Part shown: one piece after another, positions 16,685 through 24,742 of the stretch | Layout of the letters: each line of letters begins with the position of its first letter | Numbering within the stretch: the first letter of the stretch is position 1 | NCBI GenBank assembly: GCA_900768815.1 | Contig: CAAGEE010000004.1 | Coordinates: forward strand, 143,796-207,795 | Length of the DNA: 64,000 nucleotides | From: Bacilli bacterium | Lineage (GTDB): Bacteria > Bacillota_I > Bacilli_A > RF39 > UBA660 | Reading direction: 5' to 3' | Notes under the pieces: model-generated | Told to the model about the DNA's origin: nothing | Seen by the model: only the letters and a program-made list of their open reading frames with translations | The model's database searches: none | Program-made: the position numbers and the translations under genes

Positions 16685-17080
16685 ATGGAAGAATATTTTA
16701 ATAGTACAAAACAGGCCAATTACTTAAAAAATAATCCGGGTTCTGGACTTTTAAGAGTGCAAATTTATACAGCTAATCAGGCTTTTCCTTTAGAGGGGGT
16801 TGAAGTAAAGGTTTATAAAGAAATAGACGGTAAAAAGGTTGTGTTTTTTACTGGAGTTACTGATTCTAGTGGAATAATTGATAATATTAATTTACCTACT
16901 AAGGAGGTAAAAAAAGATGTGGAGTCAGCCTCTGATATTATTTCAACTGATTATACTATAGAGGCTAAATATCCTAAAACAGGGGTTATTCAAGATTATA
17001 TTGTTTCTATTTATGATGATTTGAAAGTTATTCAACCTATTAAGTTTGCTAGTGTTAGTGGAGGTAGAAATGGACAATAG
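16685..17080 (+). CDS. Carboxypeptidase-regulatory-like domain protein
   Basis: A 131-aa protein resembling the small prealbumin-fold (carboxypeptidase regulatory-like) domain: GLLRVQIYTANQAFPLEGVEVKV-type strands (about 22-44), then TGVTDSSGIIDNINLP and DYIVSIYDDLKVIQPI. In clostridia such a gene often precedes a SpoIID-like peptidoglycan-binding gene, exactly as here (11-bp overlap with 17070). No signal peptide is present, consistent with a spore-envelope role from the mother cell, but that is inference. The start has no visible Shine-Dalgarno and lies just downstream of an inverted repeat. Confidence 0.65.
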   Translation: MEEYFNSTKQANYLKNNPGSGLLRVQIYTANQAFPLEGVEVKVYKEIDGKKVVFFTGVTDSSGIIDNINLPTKEVKKDVESASDIISTDYTIEAKYPKTGVIQDYIVSIYDDLKVIQPIKFASVSGGRNGQ

Positions 17081-18422
17081 TGTTATTAATTATCCTACTA
17101 TACCTACGGAGATAGTTGTTCATTTGGGGGCTCCAGATGAAGCTGCTGATAATATTAGTTTGCCTTTTGTCGATTATATTAAAAATGTTGCCTCTAATGA
17201 AATATATCCGACTTGGCCTGATAGTGCGATAGAAGCTAATATTTTGGCTCAAATATCTTTTGCTTTAAATCGTATTTATAATGAGTGGTATCCAAGTAGA
17301 GGATATTCTTTTGATATTACTTCTGTACCAGCTTATGATCAAGCTTTTAAAGCTGATAGTCAGGTATTTGATAAGATTTCTAAAAAAGTTGATCAAATAT
17401 TTAATAATTATATTTATCGTAAAGGACAGATTCAACCACTTAGTGCAATTTATTGCGATGGTAAGATTACTACTTGTAATGGGTTGTCACAGTGGGGAAG
17501 TGTAACTTTAGCTAGACAAAATAAAACTCCATTAGAGATACTTAGATATTATTATGGTAGCGATGTTGATATATTTGAAAATGCAGCAACAGGAGAAAAG
17601 ATAGGTGTTTATCCTGGCTATCCTATAAAGATGGGGAATGCTGGGGATAAAGTTAGGGTTATTCAAAGGGAATTAAATAGAATTTCTAATAATTATCCAG
17701 CTATTCCTAAAATACCTAGAATAAATGGAGTATTTGGTGTTTATACTGAGAATAGCGTTAAGAAATTTCAGGAAATATTTAATTTGACTCCTACTGGTAT
17801 TGTTGATTATGCTACTTGGTATAAAATTAAATATATTTATAATGCTGTTAAAAGGGTTTATGACATATATTCTGAGGGTATAGCTGAAGATGAAGCAAAA
17901 TATGATTATGGGCCAACTTTGAAATATTCTGATGTTGGATTAGGGGTTAGAGTATTACACTATGTTTTACTTACAATTGCTTATTTTGATCCAGATTTGC
18001 CATCGTTACGTGTAGGTAATGTGTTTAATGATAATACTAAGGCGATGGTTGTTAATTTTCAAAAAAAGTATGGGTTGCCAGCAACAGGTGAAGTGGATGC
18101 TACAACATGGAATAAAATAGTTCAAGTGTATGAAGAAACCATTCATAATATTCCAGATGAATATATTCAGTATGAAGATGAGTTTTTTCAAGGAAGACTT
18201 CTTACTTTAGGTATGAGTGGAGAAGATGTTAGAATTATTCAAAATTTCTTGTTACAAATATGTAGGAAGTTTGGAAATATACCAGGAGTTAGAGTTTCTG
18301 GAATATTTGATGATTTGATGGAACGATCCGTTAGGAAGATTCAATCTACTTTTGGTATTCCTGTTACGGGAGTTATTGACCCTATTACTTGGTATAATAT
18401 TGTTGAGTATTCTAAACAATAG
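17070..18422 (+). CDS. SpoIID-like protein with three peptidoglycan-binding repeats
   Basis: A 450-aa protein. The N-terminal part (about 1-175) has a SpoIID-like look: FVDYIKNVASNEIYPTWPD, AQISFALNRIYNEWY and the QWGS/LRYYYG end. Three peptidoglycan-binding-1 repeats follow, each with a short helical core and TGxVDxxTWxKI-type end (about 185-265, 285-365, 375-445). It has no signal peptide. Close homologues are common in sporulating clostridia with unknown exact role. I used the ATG at 17070 (GGAGG eight bases upstream). The preceding gene overlaps by 11 bp, and yabG follows, so a spore cortex or coat function is likely. Confidence 0.75.
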   Translation: MDNSVINYPTIPTEIVVHLGAPDEAADNISLPFVDYIKNVASNEIYPTWPDSAIEANILAQISFALNRIYNEWYPSRGYSFDITSVPAYDQAFKADSQVFDKISKKVDQIFNNYIYRKGQIQPLSAIYCDGKITTCNGLSQWGSVTLARQNKTPLEILRYYYGSDVDIFENAATGEKIGVYPGYPIKMGNAGDKVRVIQRELNRISNNYPAIPKIPRINGVFGVYTENSVKKFQEIFNLTPTGIVDYATWYKIKYIYNAVKRVYDIYSEGIAEDEAKYDYGPTLKYSDVGLGVRVLHYVLLTIAYFDPDLPSLRVGNVFNDNTKAMVVNFQKKYGLPATGEVDATTWNKIVQVYEETIHNIPDEYIQYEDEFFQGRLLTLGMSGEDVRIIQNFLLQICRKFGNIPGVRVSGIFDDLMERSVRKIQSTFGIPVTGVIDPITWYNIVEYSKQ

Positions 18423-18450
18423 TAATATTTTAGTATTTGAAACATATACT
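18423..18450 (+). promoter_or_regulatory. Candidate sigma-E promoter of yabG
   Basis: TAATATT (18423-18429) matches the sigma-E -35 consensus KMATATT, and CATATACT (18443-18450) matches the -10 CATACAMT at seven of eight positions, with a 13-bp spacer. It lies directly after the stop of the upstream gene, 21 bp before yabG. Confidence 0.5.
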
Positions 18451-18470
18451 TAATTGGAGATGATTGTGTT

Positions 18471-19250
18471 TTGGATTTTAGAATAGGTGATTTGGTAACT
18501 AGGATTTCTCATAAGCATGATATTTTATTTAAGATAGTTAGTATTGAAGGAAGAACAGTATTTTTAAAAGGTGTTGATTTAAGACTTATTGCTGATAGTG
18601 ATATAGATGATTTGGTTAAGGTTGATGAGCATGTTACGGAGGATTCTTTAATTATTGAGAAGAATGCTAGGGACTTAAATATTGATAGAAGTCAATACTT
18701 TTATTTACCTGGTAAGATATTGCATATAGATGGTGATAATGATTATTTAGAACGTTGTATGAAGTTTTATGAGGATATGAGGGTAAAAGCTAATGGAATA
18801 AGTCTTTCTGAAATTGATATGGGTAATAAGATTATGGGTCTTTTAAAGGAGTTTGATCCAGATATTGTTGTTATTACAGGACATGATGCATATTATTCGA
18901 AAAAGAAAGATATAAGTGATTTGAATAATTATCAAAATACTAGTAACTTTATAGATGCTGTTAAAATGGCTAGAAAGTATGAAAAGAGTCATGATAAATT
19001 AATTATTATCGCTGGAGCATGTCAGTCTAATTATGAAGAATTGATAAGGGCTGGTGCTAATTTTGCTTCTAGTCCTAAGAGGATAAATATACATGCACTG
19101 GATCCTGCTATTATTGCTTCTTCTATTGCTTTGTCTGATCGAAATAAGAGTATTGATTTAATTCATTTAATTGATAAGACTAAATATGGAAAAGATGGGA
19201 TTGGTGGAATTATTACTAATGGAACAATGTATGTGGGGTATCCTAGATGA
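18471..19250 (+). CDS. yabG: Sporulation-specific protease YabG
   Basis: Peptidase of family U57 (259 aa; Bacillus 290 aa). In Bacillus and Clostridioides YabG processes spore coat proteins such as SafA and preproteins of germination factors. Family stretches: FRIGDLVTRISHKHDILFKI at the start, ILHIDGDNDYLERCM, PDIVVITGHDAYY, IIAGACQSNYEEL and a C-terminal GIGGIITNG. The start is TTG at 18471 with GGAGA ten bases upstream. The SafA-like LysM gene lies two genes upstream, giving a possible protease-substrate pair. Its stop overlaps the veg start (ATGA). Confidence 0.9.
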   Translation: MDFRIGDLVTRISHKHDILFKIVSIEGRTVFLKGVDLRLIADSDIDDLVKVDEHVTEDSLIIEKNARDLNIDRSQYFYLPGKILHIDGDNDYLERCMKFYEDMRVKANGISLSEIDMGNKIMGLLKEFDPDIVVITGHDAYYSKKKDISDLNNYQNTSNFIDAVKMARKYEKSHDKLIIIAGACQSNYEELIRAGANFASSPKRINIHALDPAIIASSIALSDRNKSIDLIHLIDKTKYGKDGIGGIITNGTMYVGYPR

Positions 19251-19459
19251 CATTAGATAAGATAAAAGAGTTTGTTATGGAAAATAAGGGGGTTTTACAT
19301 TCTTTTAAATTTAAAGGTACAAGAAATCAAATTGATGAGTTTCAAGGTGTTATTACGGATTTATATCCAGCTATTTTTATTATAACTTTGGATGATGATA
19401 AGGTTAAATCTTTTAGTTATAACGATTTATTAGCTGATAATTTAGAAATTGTTGATTAA
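19247..19459 (+). CDS. veg: Veg protein
   Basis: A 70-aa protein of the Veg family (Bacillus 86 aa), in which LDKIKEFV, HSFKFKGTRNQIDEFQGVIT and YPAIFIITL are recognisable as a small SH3-like fold. In Bacillus Veg stimulates biofilm formation through SinR inhibition and is strongly transcribed. Here translation is coupled to yabG (4-bp ATGA overlap), unlike the strong separate promoter in Bacillus, so expression may be linked to sporulation. No sspF follows it; spoVG comes next. Confidence 0.85.
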   Translation: MTLDKIKEFVMENKGVLHSFKFKGTRNQIDEFQGVITDLYPAIFIITLDDDKVKSFSYNDLLADNLEIVD

Positions 19460-19537
19460 TTAACCTTGCTTTTTACTTTTATATATTATAAAATATCCTT
19501 ATAAAGTGTTCATACTTTATGAGGGAGGAATATTCAT

Positions 19538-19819
19538 ATGAAAATTACATCTGTAAATGTACGTAAAATTGAAAAAGAAGGATCTCGCATGAAAGGTATC
19601 GCTTCAGTTTTATTAGATGACAGTTTTGCGGTACATGATATTCGTATAATTGAAGGAGACAACGGACTATTTATAGCAATGCCTAGCCGAAAGACTGCTG
19701 CAGGTGGTTATCGTGATATAGCTCATCCAATTAATCCTGAAGTTCGTGCAATGTTTGAAGAGGCTATTTTAAAAGCTTATGAGAATGCAGAAGATGTTTC
19801 AGAGGAAGAAGATGCTTAG
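19538..19819 (+). CDS. spoVG: Septation/sporulation regulator SpoVG
   Basis: Small RNA/DNA-binding regulator of 93 aa, typical size. Diagnostic stretches: ITSVNVRKIE, AVHDIRIIEGDNGLFIAMPS and YRDIAHPINPEVR. SpoVG affects septum placement, sporulation and many surface traits, and binds RNA in other Firmicutes. A strong GAGGGAGG precedes the ATG. A terminator overlaps its stop codon, so it is the end of a unit. The codon use (more CGT, CGC) is richer than in its neighbours, suggesting high expression. Confidence 0.95.
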   Translation: MKITSVNVRKIEKEGSRMKGIASVLLDDSFAVHDIRIIEGDNGLFIAMPSRKTAAGGYRDIAHPINPEVRAMFEEAILKAYENAEDVSEEEDA

Positions 19820-19830
19820 GCATCTTTTTT
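19809..19830 (+). terminator. Intrinsic terminator of spoVG
   Basis: AAGATGC and GCATCTT around a TTAG loop, then a T-run. The stop codon TAG lies in the loop. Confidence 0.85.
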
Positions 19831-19876
19831 AATTCTATTTTTTTTTGCTTTGCATATAATTTTATAGGAGGATTAT

Positions 19877-20170
19877 ATGGATAAACAAGAAAATAGTATT
19901 AATAATTATAATCATGGAGTTAATTTATTTGAAAGAAAGAGTTTAATTATAACGGGTGTAAAAAAAATAGAAAATTTTGATAATGAACAGTTCTTGTTGG
20001 AAACTATTATGGGTTTTATGATTATAAAGGGAGTGGACTTAGAATTAGTTAAATTAGATACGTTACAGGGAAATGTATCAATCAAAGGAACTGTTAATAG
20101 TATTAATTATGTGGAGGAGAATACTAGAAAGAATAAGGAAGAAAGTATTTTTAATAGATTATTTAAATAA
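19877..20170 (+). CDS. yabP: Sporulation protein YabP
   Basis: A 97-aa protein of the YabP/YqfC family. ERKSLIITGVKKIENFDNEQFLLET and then GFMIIKGVDLELVKLD and GNVSIKGTVNSINY match the family's two-halved beta core. In Bacillus yabP is a sigma-E gene needed for spore development, encoded with yabQ and divIC, as here. CATATAAT at 19853 would serve either a sigma-E or a sigma-A promoter. It overlaps yabQ by one base. Confidence 0.9.
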   Translation: MDKQENSINNYNHGVNLFERKSLIITGVKKIENFDNEQFLLETIMGFMIIKGVDLELVKLDTLQGNVSIKGTVNSINYVEENTRKNKEESIFNRLFK

Positions 20171-20445
20171 TGAATTTAAAAATACAAGTTTTTTCATTGA
20201 TCTTTTCTTTAATATTTGGGGTTTTATTTGGAGCTTTAGTTAATTTGAATTATAAGTTGATTTTTAATAAAAATATTAAAATAAAGATTCTGGGTACTTT
20301 TACTTTGATATTAGATATATCATTAATATACTTTCTAGTTATAAGAAAAATAAATAATGGGATTTTACATGTGTATTTTTTGTTTATATTTTTAGTTGGA
20401 TGTTATATAGGATTTACTTTAACGTCGTTTTTACGTAAAAAATGA
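20170..20445 (+). CDS. yabQ: Spore cortex protein YabQ
   Basis: A 91-aa membrane protein with three hydrophobic helices (about 3-25, 34-55, 65-88). The pattern QVFSLIFSLIFGVLFGALVN followed by a basic loop is that of YabQ, needed for cortex formation and located in the forespore outer membrane in Bacillus. Shorter than the Bacillus protein (211 aa), with the C-terminal part missing, as in clostridia. Translation is coupled to yabP. Position before divIC strengthens the call. Confidence 0.82.
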   Translation: MNLKIQVFSLIFSLIFGVLFGALVNLNYKLIFNKNIKIKILGTFTLILDISLIYFLVIRKINNGILHVYFLFIFLVGCYIGFTLTSFLRKK

Positions 20446-20533
20446 GTGTAAAGTAAATTCCTTTTTTTCTTTTTTTATATCTCTTTTTGAAAAGATGTCT
20501 TATAATATATGGTGAAAAGGTGGGTGAATGTTT

Positions 20534-20839
20534 ATGGCTAAGAAAAAAAGTAGTTCAGTTAAGAAAACTAAGTTAAGATTAGTTGTTTTTGGTTTGTCTT
20601 CTGTTTTAGCAATTGCATTTACAACTTTTACAATTGGACATTATTGGGTGGAAATATATGATAAGTATAAAGAAAAACAGGAATTAGATCAGAAGTTAGC
20701 TGATTTAAAAGATAAAGAGGCGGAACTTAGAGTGGATGTTGATAAATTACAAGATCCGGATTATATAGCAAGATATGCAAGAGAAAAGTATTTATATTCT
20801 AAAGATGGGGAATTTATTATAAAGATACCTGAAGAATAA
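20534..20839 (+). CDS. divIC: Cell division protein DivIC
   Basis: Septum protein (FtsB/DivIC family) of 101 aa that pairs with FtsL and DivIB at mid-cell. One membrane helix (about residues 16-38) is followed by a coiled coil (KYKEKQELDQKLADLKDKEA) and the family signature DPDYIARYAREKYLYSKDGE. I used the second of two ATG codons (20534), because AAGGTGGGTGA is too close to the first (20528). It lies between the sporulation pair yabPQ and tilS-ftsH, as in Bacillus. Confidence 0.9.
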   Translation: MAKKKSSSVKKTKLRLVVFGLSSVLAIAFTTFTIGHYWVEIYDKYKEKQELDQKLADLKDKEAELRVDVDKLQDPDYIARYAREKYLYSKDGEFIIKIPEE

Positions 20840-20915
20840 ATTCTTTTTTTTTTTCGCTTTGCGATTGATTTTTGTTATGTTGTGTTATAATATTCTTGAT
20901 GATGTAGGAGGAATT

Positions 20916-22229
20916 ATGATTAATATCGAAAATGATTTTTTATTCCATAAAAATGATATTATAGTTATTGGGTGTTCTGCTGGACCAGATTCTATGGCTC
21001 TTGTAGATATGCTTTTAAAAATACGTGATAAATATAGTCTTTCTTTGATAATAGCTCATGTTAATCATAATGTTAGAGAACAGAGTATTATTGAAGCAAA
21101 TTATATGAAGAAGTATTGTGAAGATAATAATTTGGTTTTTGAAACTATGACTATCTTAGAATATGGCGATGATAACTTTGAGAATGAAGCTAGAAATATT
21201 AGATATAACTTTTTTGAAAATATAGTTTTAAAATATAATGCTAATTATTTGATGACAGCTCATCATGGTGATGACTTGATTGAGACTATTATGATGAGAA
21301 TGGTTAGAGGATCTAATTTAAGGGGATATTCAGGTTTTAAGAAAATAGTAGATATGGATACTTATAAAATAGTTAGACCATTAATATTTTATACAAAGAA
21401 AGAATTAGAAGAATATAATGATTTAAATGGTGTTAAATACTTTATTGACGCTACTAATAGTAGTGATAAATATACTAGAAATAGATATAGAAAGTACTTG
21501 CTACCTTTTTTGAAGAGTGAAGATATAAATGTACATCATAAGTTTTTGAAATTTAGTGAGAATTTGAATTCTGCGTGTACCTTTATAAATAAAGAAAGAG
21601 ATAAGGCTTTAAAAAGAGTATTGCTAGAAGACTCATTAGTTATTGATAAATTTTTATTAGAAGATGAATATATTCAGAGAGAAATACTTTATTATTTACT
21701 TAGTGAGTTTTATCAGGATGATTTGATACTACTTAATGATAAACATATTACTTTAATTATGGATTTGATTTGTAGTAAGAAAGCTAATAGTTCTATTAAT
21801 TTGCCTAATGATGTTATTGCGAATAAGTACTATAATATGTTAGAATTAAAGCGTGACATTAGTGAGATTACAAACTATGAAATTGAATTTGATGAGTATG
21901 CTACTTTACCTAATGGACATGTTATTGAAAGAGTATTAGATACTGCTGATAATAGTAATAATATATGTAGGTTAAATAGTAGTGAGATTTGTCTACCTTT
22001 AATTGTTAGGACTAGAAAAATTGGTGATAAGATGTATGTTAAAGGTATGGACGGTTCTAAGAAGATAAAAGATATATTTATTAATAGTAAAATAAAATTG
22101 AACGATAGGGATTCATGGCCTATAGTTTTGGATTCTAAAAATAGAGTAGTTTGGATTCCTGGTGTTAAAAAGTCTAAATTTGATAAGAAAAAGTCAGAGT
22201 CTTATGATATAATACTAAGATATAGTTAA
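20916..22229 (+). CDS. tilS: tRNA(Ile)-lysidine synthetase
   Basis: Converts the wobble cytidine of tRNA-Ile(CAU) to lysidine so it reads AUA; AUA is frequent in this AT-rich genome. The 437-aa product has the N-type ATP pyrophosphatase domain, with PP-loop CSAGPDSMAL (residues 20-29, the usual second Gly replaced by Ala22), AHVNHNVRE, TAHHGDDLIETIMMR and the TilS C-terminal domain (RTRKIGDKMYVKG, WPIVLDSKNRVVWIPG). The ATG at 20916 follows GTAGGAGGAATT. It is coupled to ftsH downstream, the standard arrangement. Confidence 0.93.
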   Translation: MINIENDFLFHKNDIIVIGCSAGPDSMALVDMLLKIRDKYSLSLIIAHVNHNVREQSIIEANYMKKYCEDNNLVFETMTILEYGDDNFENEARNIRYNFFENIVLKYNANYLMTAHHGDDLIETIMMRMVRGSNLRGYSGFKKIVDMDTYKIVRPLIFYTKKELEEYNDLNGVKYFIDATNSSDKYTRNRYRKYLLPFLKSEDINVHHKFLKFSENLNSACTFINKERDKALKRVLLEDSLVIDKFLLEDEYIQREILYYLLSEFYQDDLILLNDKHITLIMDLICSKKANSSINLPNDVIANKYYNMLELKRDISEITNYEIEFDEYATLPNGHVIERVLDTADNSNNICRLNSSEICLPLIVRTRKIGDKMYVKGMDGSKKIKDIFINSKIKLNDRDSWPIVLDSKNRVVWIPGVKKSKFDKKKSESYDIILRYS

Positions 22230-22241
22230 GGAGGAGAAAAA

Positions 22242-24209
22242 GTGAATATTGATAAGAAGACTGTTAAAAGAGGGTTATTACCTTATTTATTCTTATTTAT
22301 AGCAATGTTAGGAATATTTTATTTCTTTAATATTGCTAATAAGAAAGTAAATGTTATTTCATATAACGAATTTGTTGAAAAACTAGATTCTGGAGAGGTT
22401 GAAGAGTTAAATTTAGTTGCTAGGGCTAGTGGATATACTTATGAGGCCAGAGGTAAGTTAGATGGTTATAAGGATAATGAAACATTCTTTGCAAGATTGC
22501 CTTTAAGTGATGAAGTAATGAAAAAGATTGTTGCTGCTAGTGATAATCAAGAATTTAAATTAGAAGTTGAACCTGATCCTGATTCATCTACATTATTACT
22601 TATTGTTGTTAATGTGTTACCATTGGTTTTATTAGTAGGTGTTGCTTTTTGGTTTTTAAATAGACAACTTGCTGGTAATAAGAGTTCATTAGACTTTGGT
22701 AAGAGTAAGGCTCGTTTAAGTAGTGATAATAATAAAGTTACCTTTAAAGATGTTGCTGGTTTAAAAGAAGAAAAAGAAGAAGTAAAAGAAATTATTGATT
22801 TCTTAAAAAATCCTAAAAAATTCCAAAGTTTAGGTGCTAGAATTCCAAAGGGTATCTTATTATTTGGTCCTCCGGGAACTGGTAAAACTTTACTTGCTAA
22901 AGCGGTTGCAGGAGAGGCTAATGTTCCTTTTTATTTCATTTCTGGATCAGACTTTGTTGAGTTATTTGTTGGTGTTGGTGCTAGTCGTGTTCGTGATATG
23001 TTCCAACAAGCAAAACGTAATGCTCCATGTTTAATTTTTATAGATGAAATTGATGCTGTAGGACGTCAAAGAGGTACTGGACTTGGTGGTGGACACGATG
23101 AAAGAGAACAAACATTAAACCAATTGCTTACAGAGATGGATGGATTTGGTGCTAATGAAGGTATAATTATTATGGCAGCTACAAATAGACCTGATGTGTT
23201 AGATCCTGCATTATTAAGACCTGGTAGATTTGATAGACAAGTTACAGTAAATTTACCTGATGTTAGAGAAAGAGAAGAAATTTTAGCAGTACATGCTAAG
23301 AATAAGACTTTGGCAGAAGGTGTTACATTAGCAAACTTAGCTAAGAGAACTCCTGGTTTTTCTGGAGCAGATTTAGAAAATTTATTAAATGAAGCTGCTT
23401 TACTTGCAGTTAGAAGAAATAAAACTAAAATCACTATGAGTGAGATAGATGAGGCTACTGATAGAGTACTTATGGGACCAGCTAAGACATCTCATAAATA
23501 TAGTGAAAGTGATAGAAAACTTGTTGCATATCACGAAGCAGGACATGCTGTTGTTGGTTTAAAGCTTGCTAATGCTAACGATGTACAAAAAGTTACAATT
23601 ATACCAAGAGGATCTGCTGGTGGATATAATATGATGGTTCCATCAGTTGAGAAGTTATGTTCTACTAAGACTGACTTGTTAGAAGAAATTACAGGACTAC
23701 TTGGTGGACGTACAGCTGAAGAAGTTGTATTTGGAGAAATTACAACAGGTGCTCATAATGACTTTGAAAAAGCAACTAAGATTGCTCGTGCTATGGTTAC
23801 CGAATATGGTATGAGTGACTTAGGTCCATTACAATTTGAGCAACAAGAAGGTAGTGTATTCTTAGGAAGAGATTACAATAAGATGCAACATTTTTCTAAT
23901 GAAGTTGCTAATGAAATAGATATGGAAATGAGAAAAATCATTGATGATTGTCATAAGAAGGCTACTGAGATAATTAAACAAAACAAAGATTTATTAAAAT
24001 TAATTGCTGAAGCATTATTAGAATATGAAACATTAACTAAAGAGCAAATCGATTACTTAGTTGCTAATGGAAAAATGCCTGAAGAAAATGAAGAAACTAG
24101 TTATGAAGCAATGTCTATTACTAAGTTAAGAGAAATTGCTAAAGAGAAGGGTATTAAAAATTATTCCAAATTAAGTAAAGCAGAATTATTAAAAGAACTA
24201 GATTCATAA
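22242..24209 (+). CDS. ftsH: ATP-dependent zinc metalloprotease FtsH with C-terminal SAP/Rho-N-like motif
   Basis: Membrane-bound AAA+ protease (655 aa) for quality control of membrane and regulatory proteins. Two membrane helices (about 13-32 and 118-140), Walker A GPPGTGKT (about 209), Walker B IFIDEIDAVGR, SRH region (ATNRPDVLDPALLRPGRFD) and the zinc site HEAGH (about 431). The start is GTG after AGGAGG. The odd feature is the end: residues about 622-655 (SITKLREIAKEKGI, then YSKLSKAELLKEL) match the helix-loop-helix SAP/Rho N-terminal motif, which is not normal in FtsH. A terminator overlaps the stop. Confidence 0.95.
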   Translation: MNIDKKTVKRGLLPYLFLFIAMLGIFYFFNIANKKVNVISYNEFVEKLDSGEVEELNLVARASGYTYEARGKLDGYKDNETFFARLPLSDEVMKKIVAASDNQEFKLEVEPDPDSSTLLLIVVNVLPLVLLVGVAFWFLNRQLAGNKSSLDFGKSKARLSSDNNKVTFKDVAGLKEEKEEVKEIIDFLKNPKKFQSLGARIPKGILLFGPPGTGKTLLAKAVAGEANVPFYFISGSDFVELFVGVGASRVRDMFQQAKRNAPCLIFIDEIDAVGRQRGTGLGGGHDEREQTLNQLLTEMDGFGANEGIIIMAATNRPDVLDPALLRPGRFDRQVTVNLPDVREREEILAVHAKNKTLAEGVTLANLAKRTPGFSGADLENLLNEAALLAVRRNKTKITMSEIDEATDRVLMGPAKTSHKYSESDRKLVAYHEAGHAVVGLKLANANDVQKVTIIPRGSAGGYNMMVPSVEKLCSTKTDLLEEITGLLGGRTAEEVVFGEITTGAHNDFEKATKIARAMVTEYGMSDLGPLQFEQQEGSVFLGRDYNKMQHFSNEVANEIDMEMRKIIDDCHKKATEIIKQNKDLLKLIAEALLEYETLTKEQIDYLVANGKMPEENEETSYEAMSITKLREIAKEKGIKNYSKLSKAELLKELDS

Positions 24210-24225
24210 TTTAGTTCTTTTTTTT
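24192..24225 (+). terminator. Intrinsic terminator of ftsH
   Basis: AAAGAACTA (24192-24200) and TAGTTCTTT (24212-24220), a 9-bp stem whose left arm is coding, followed by T. Confidence 0.85.
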
Positions 24226-24288
24226 CTTGAAAATTATTCATTTCATATTATAATAACAACATCAGATATTTTTTAGAGAGGAATTTTT

Positions 24289-24717
24289 ATGAAAAAAGAA
24301 GTTATTAAGAAGAGTGAAGAAAGTATTAAGAAGTTGGAAAAGGGTGCGACAGAATTTAAGACTTTCATATCTAAGGGAAATGTTGTGGATATGGCTGTTG
24401 GTGTAATTATTGGTTCTGCTTTTGGAAAAATAGTTACTAGTTTAGTTAACGATGTTTTAATGCCTTTGATTGGTGTTATTTTAGGAGGTCTTGATTTTTC
24501 TAATTTAAATATTAAAGTAGGTGAGGCTACTGTTATGTATGGATCTTTTATTCAGAGTATAGTTGATTTTTTAATAGTAGCATTTTGTATTTTTATGATG
24601 ATTAAAGTACTTGATAAATTTAGGAAGAAGGAAGTTAAGAAAGAAGAGCCTCCTAAGAAGGATGAAAATACTTTATTATTAGAGGAAATTAGAGATTTGT
24701 TAAAGAAGAGAAAATAG
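24289..24717 (+). CDS. mscL: Large-conductance mechanosensitive channel
   Basis: Osmotic emergency valve of 142 aa, acting as a pentamer in the membrane. The first helix is unmistakable (FISKGNVVDMAVGVIIGSAF, about 27-46, then GKIVTSLVNDVLMPLIG), and the second runs about 92-113 (IVDFLIVAFCIFMMIKVLDK). The cytoplasmic helix is Lys-rich and ends LLLEEIRDLLK. The N-terminus carries an extra basic stretch of about 20 residues (KKEVIKKSEESIKKLEKG) before the usual start. It is separated from ftsH by a terminator; GAGAGGAA precedes the ATG. Confidence 0.95.
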   Translation: MKKEVIKKSEESIKKLEKGATEFKTFISKGNVVDMAVGVIIGSAFGKIVTSLVNDVLMPLIGVILGGLDFSNLNIKVGEATVMYGSFIQSIVDFLIVAFCIFMMIKVLDKFRKKEVKKEEPPKKDENTLLLEEIRDLLKKRK

Positions 24718-24742
24718 GTTTATTTTTTAGGATGTGATAGTA

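Noticed and set aside
17040..17090. Frameshift joining the 16685 and 17070 genes
   Set aside because: The second gene has its own GGAGG and ATG, and the two occur as separate genes in clostridia.
23066..23434. 122-aa minus-strand frame inside ftsH
   Set aside because: Shadow of the conserved AAA+ region.
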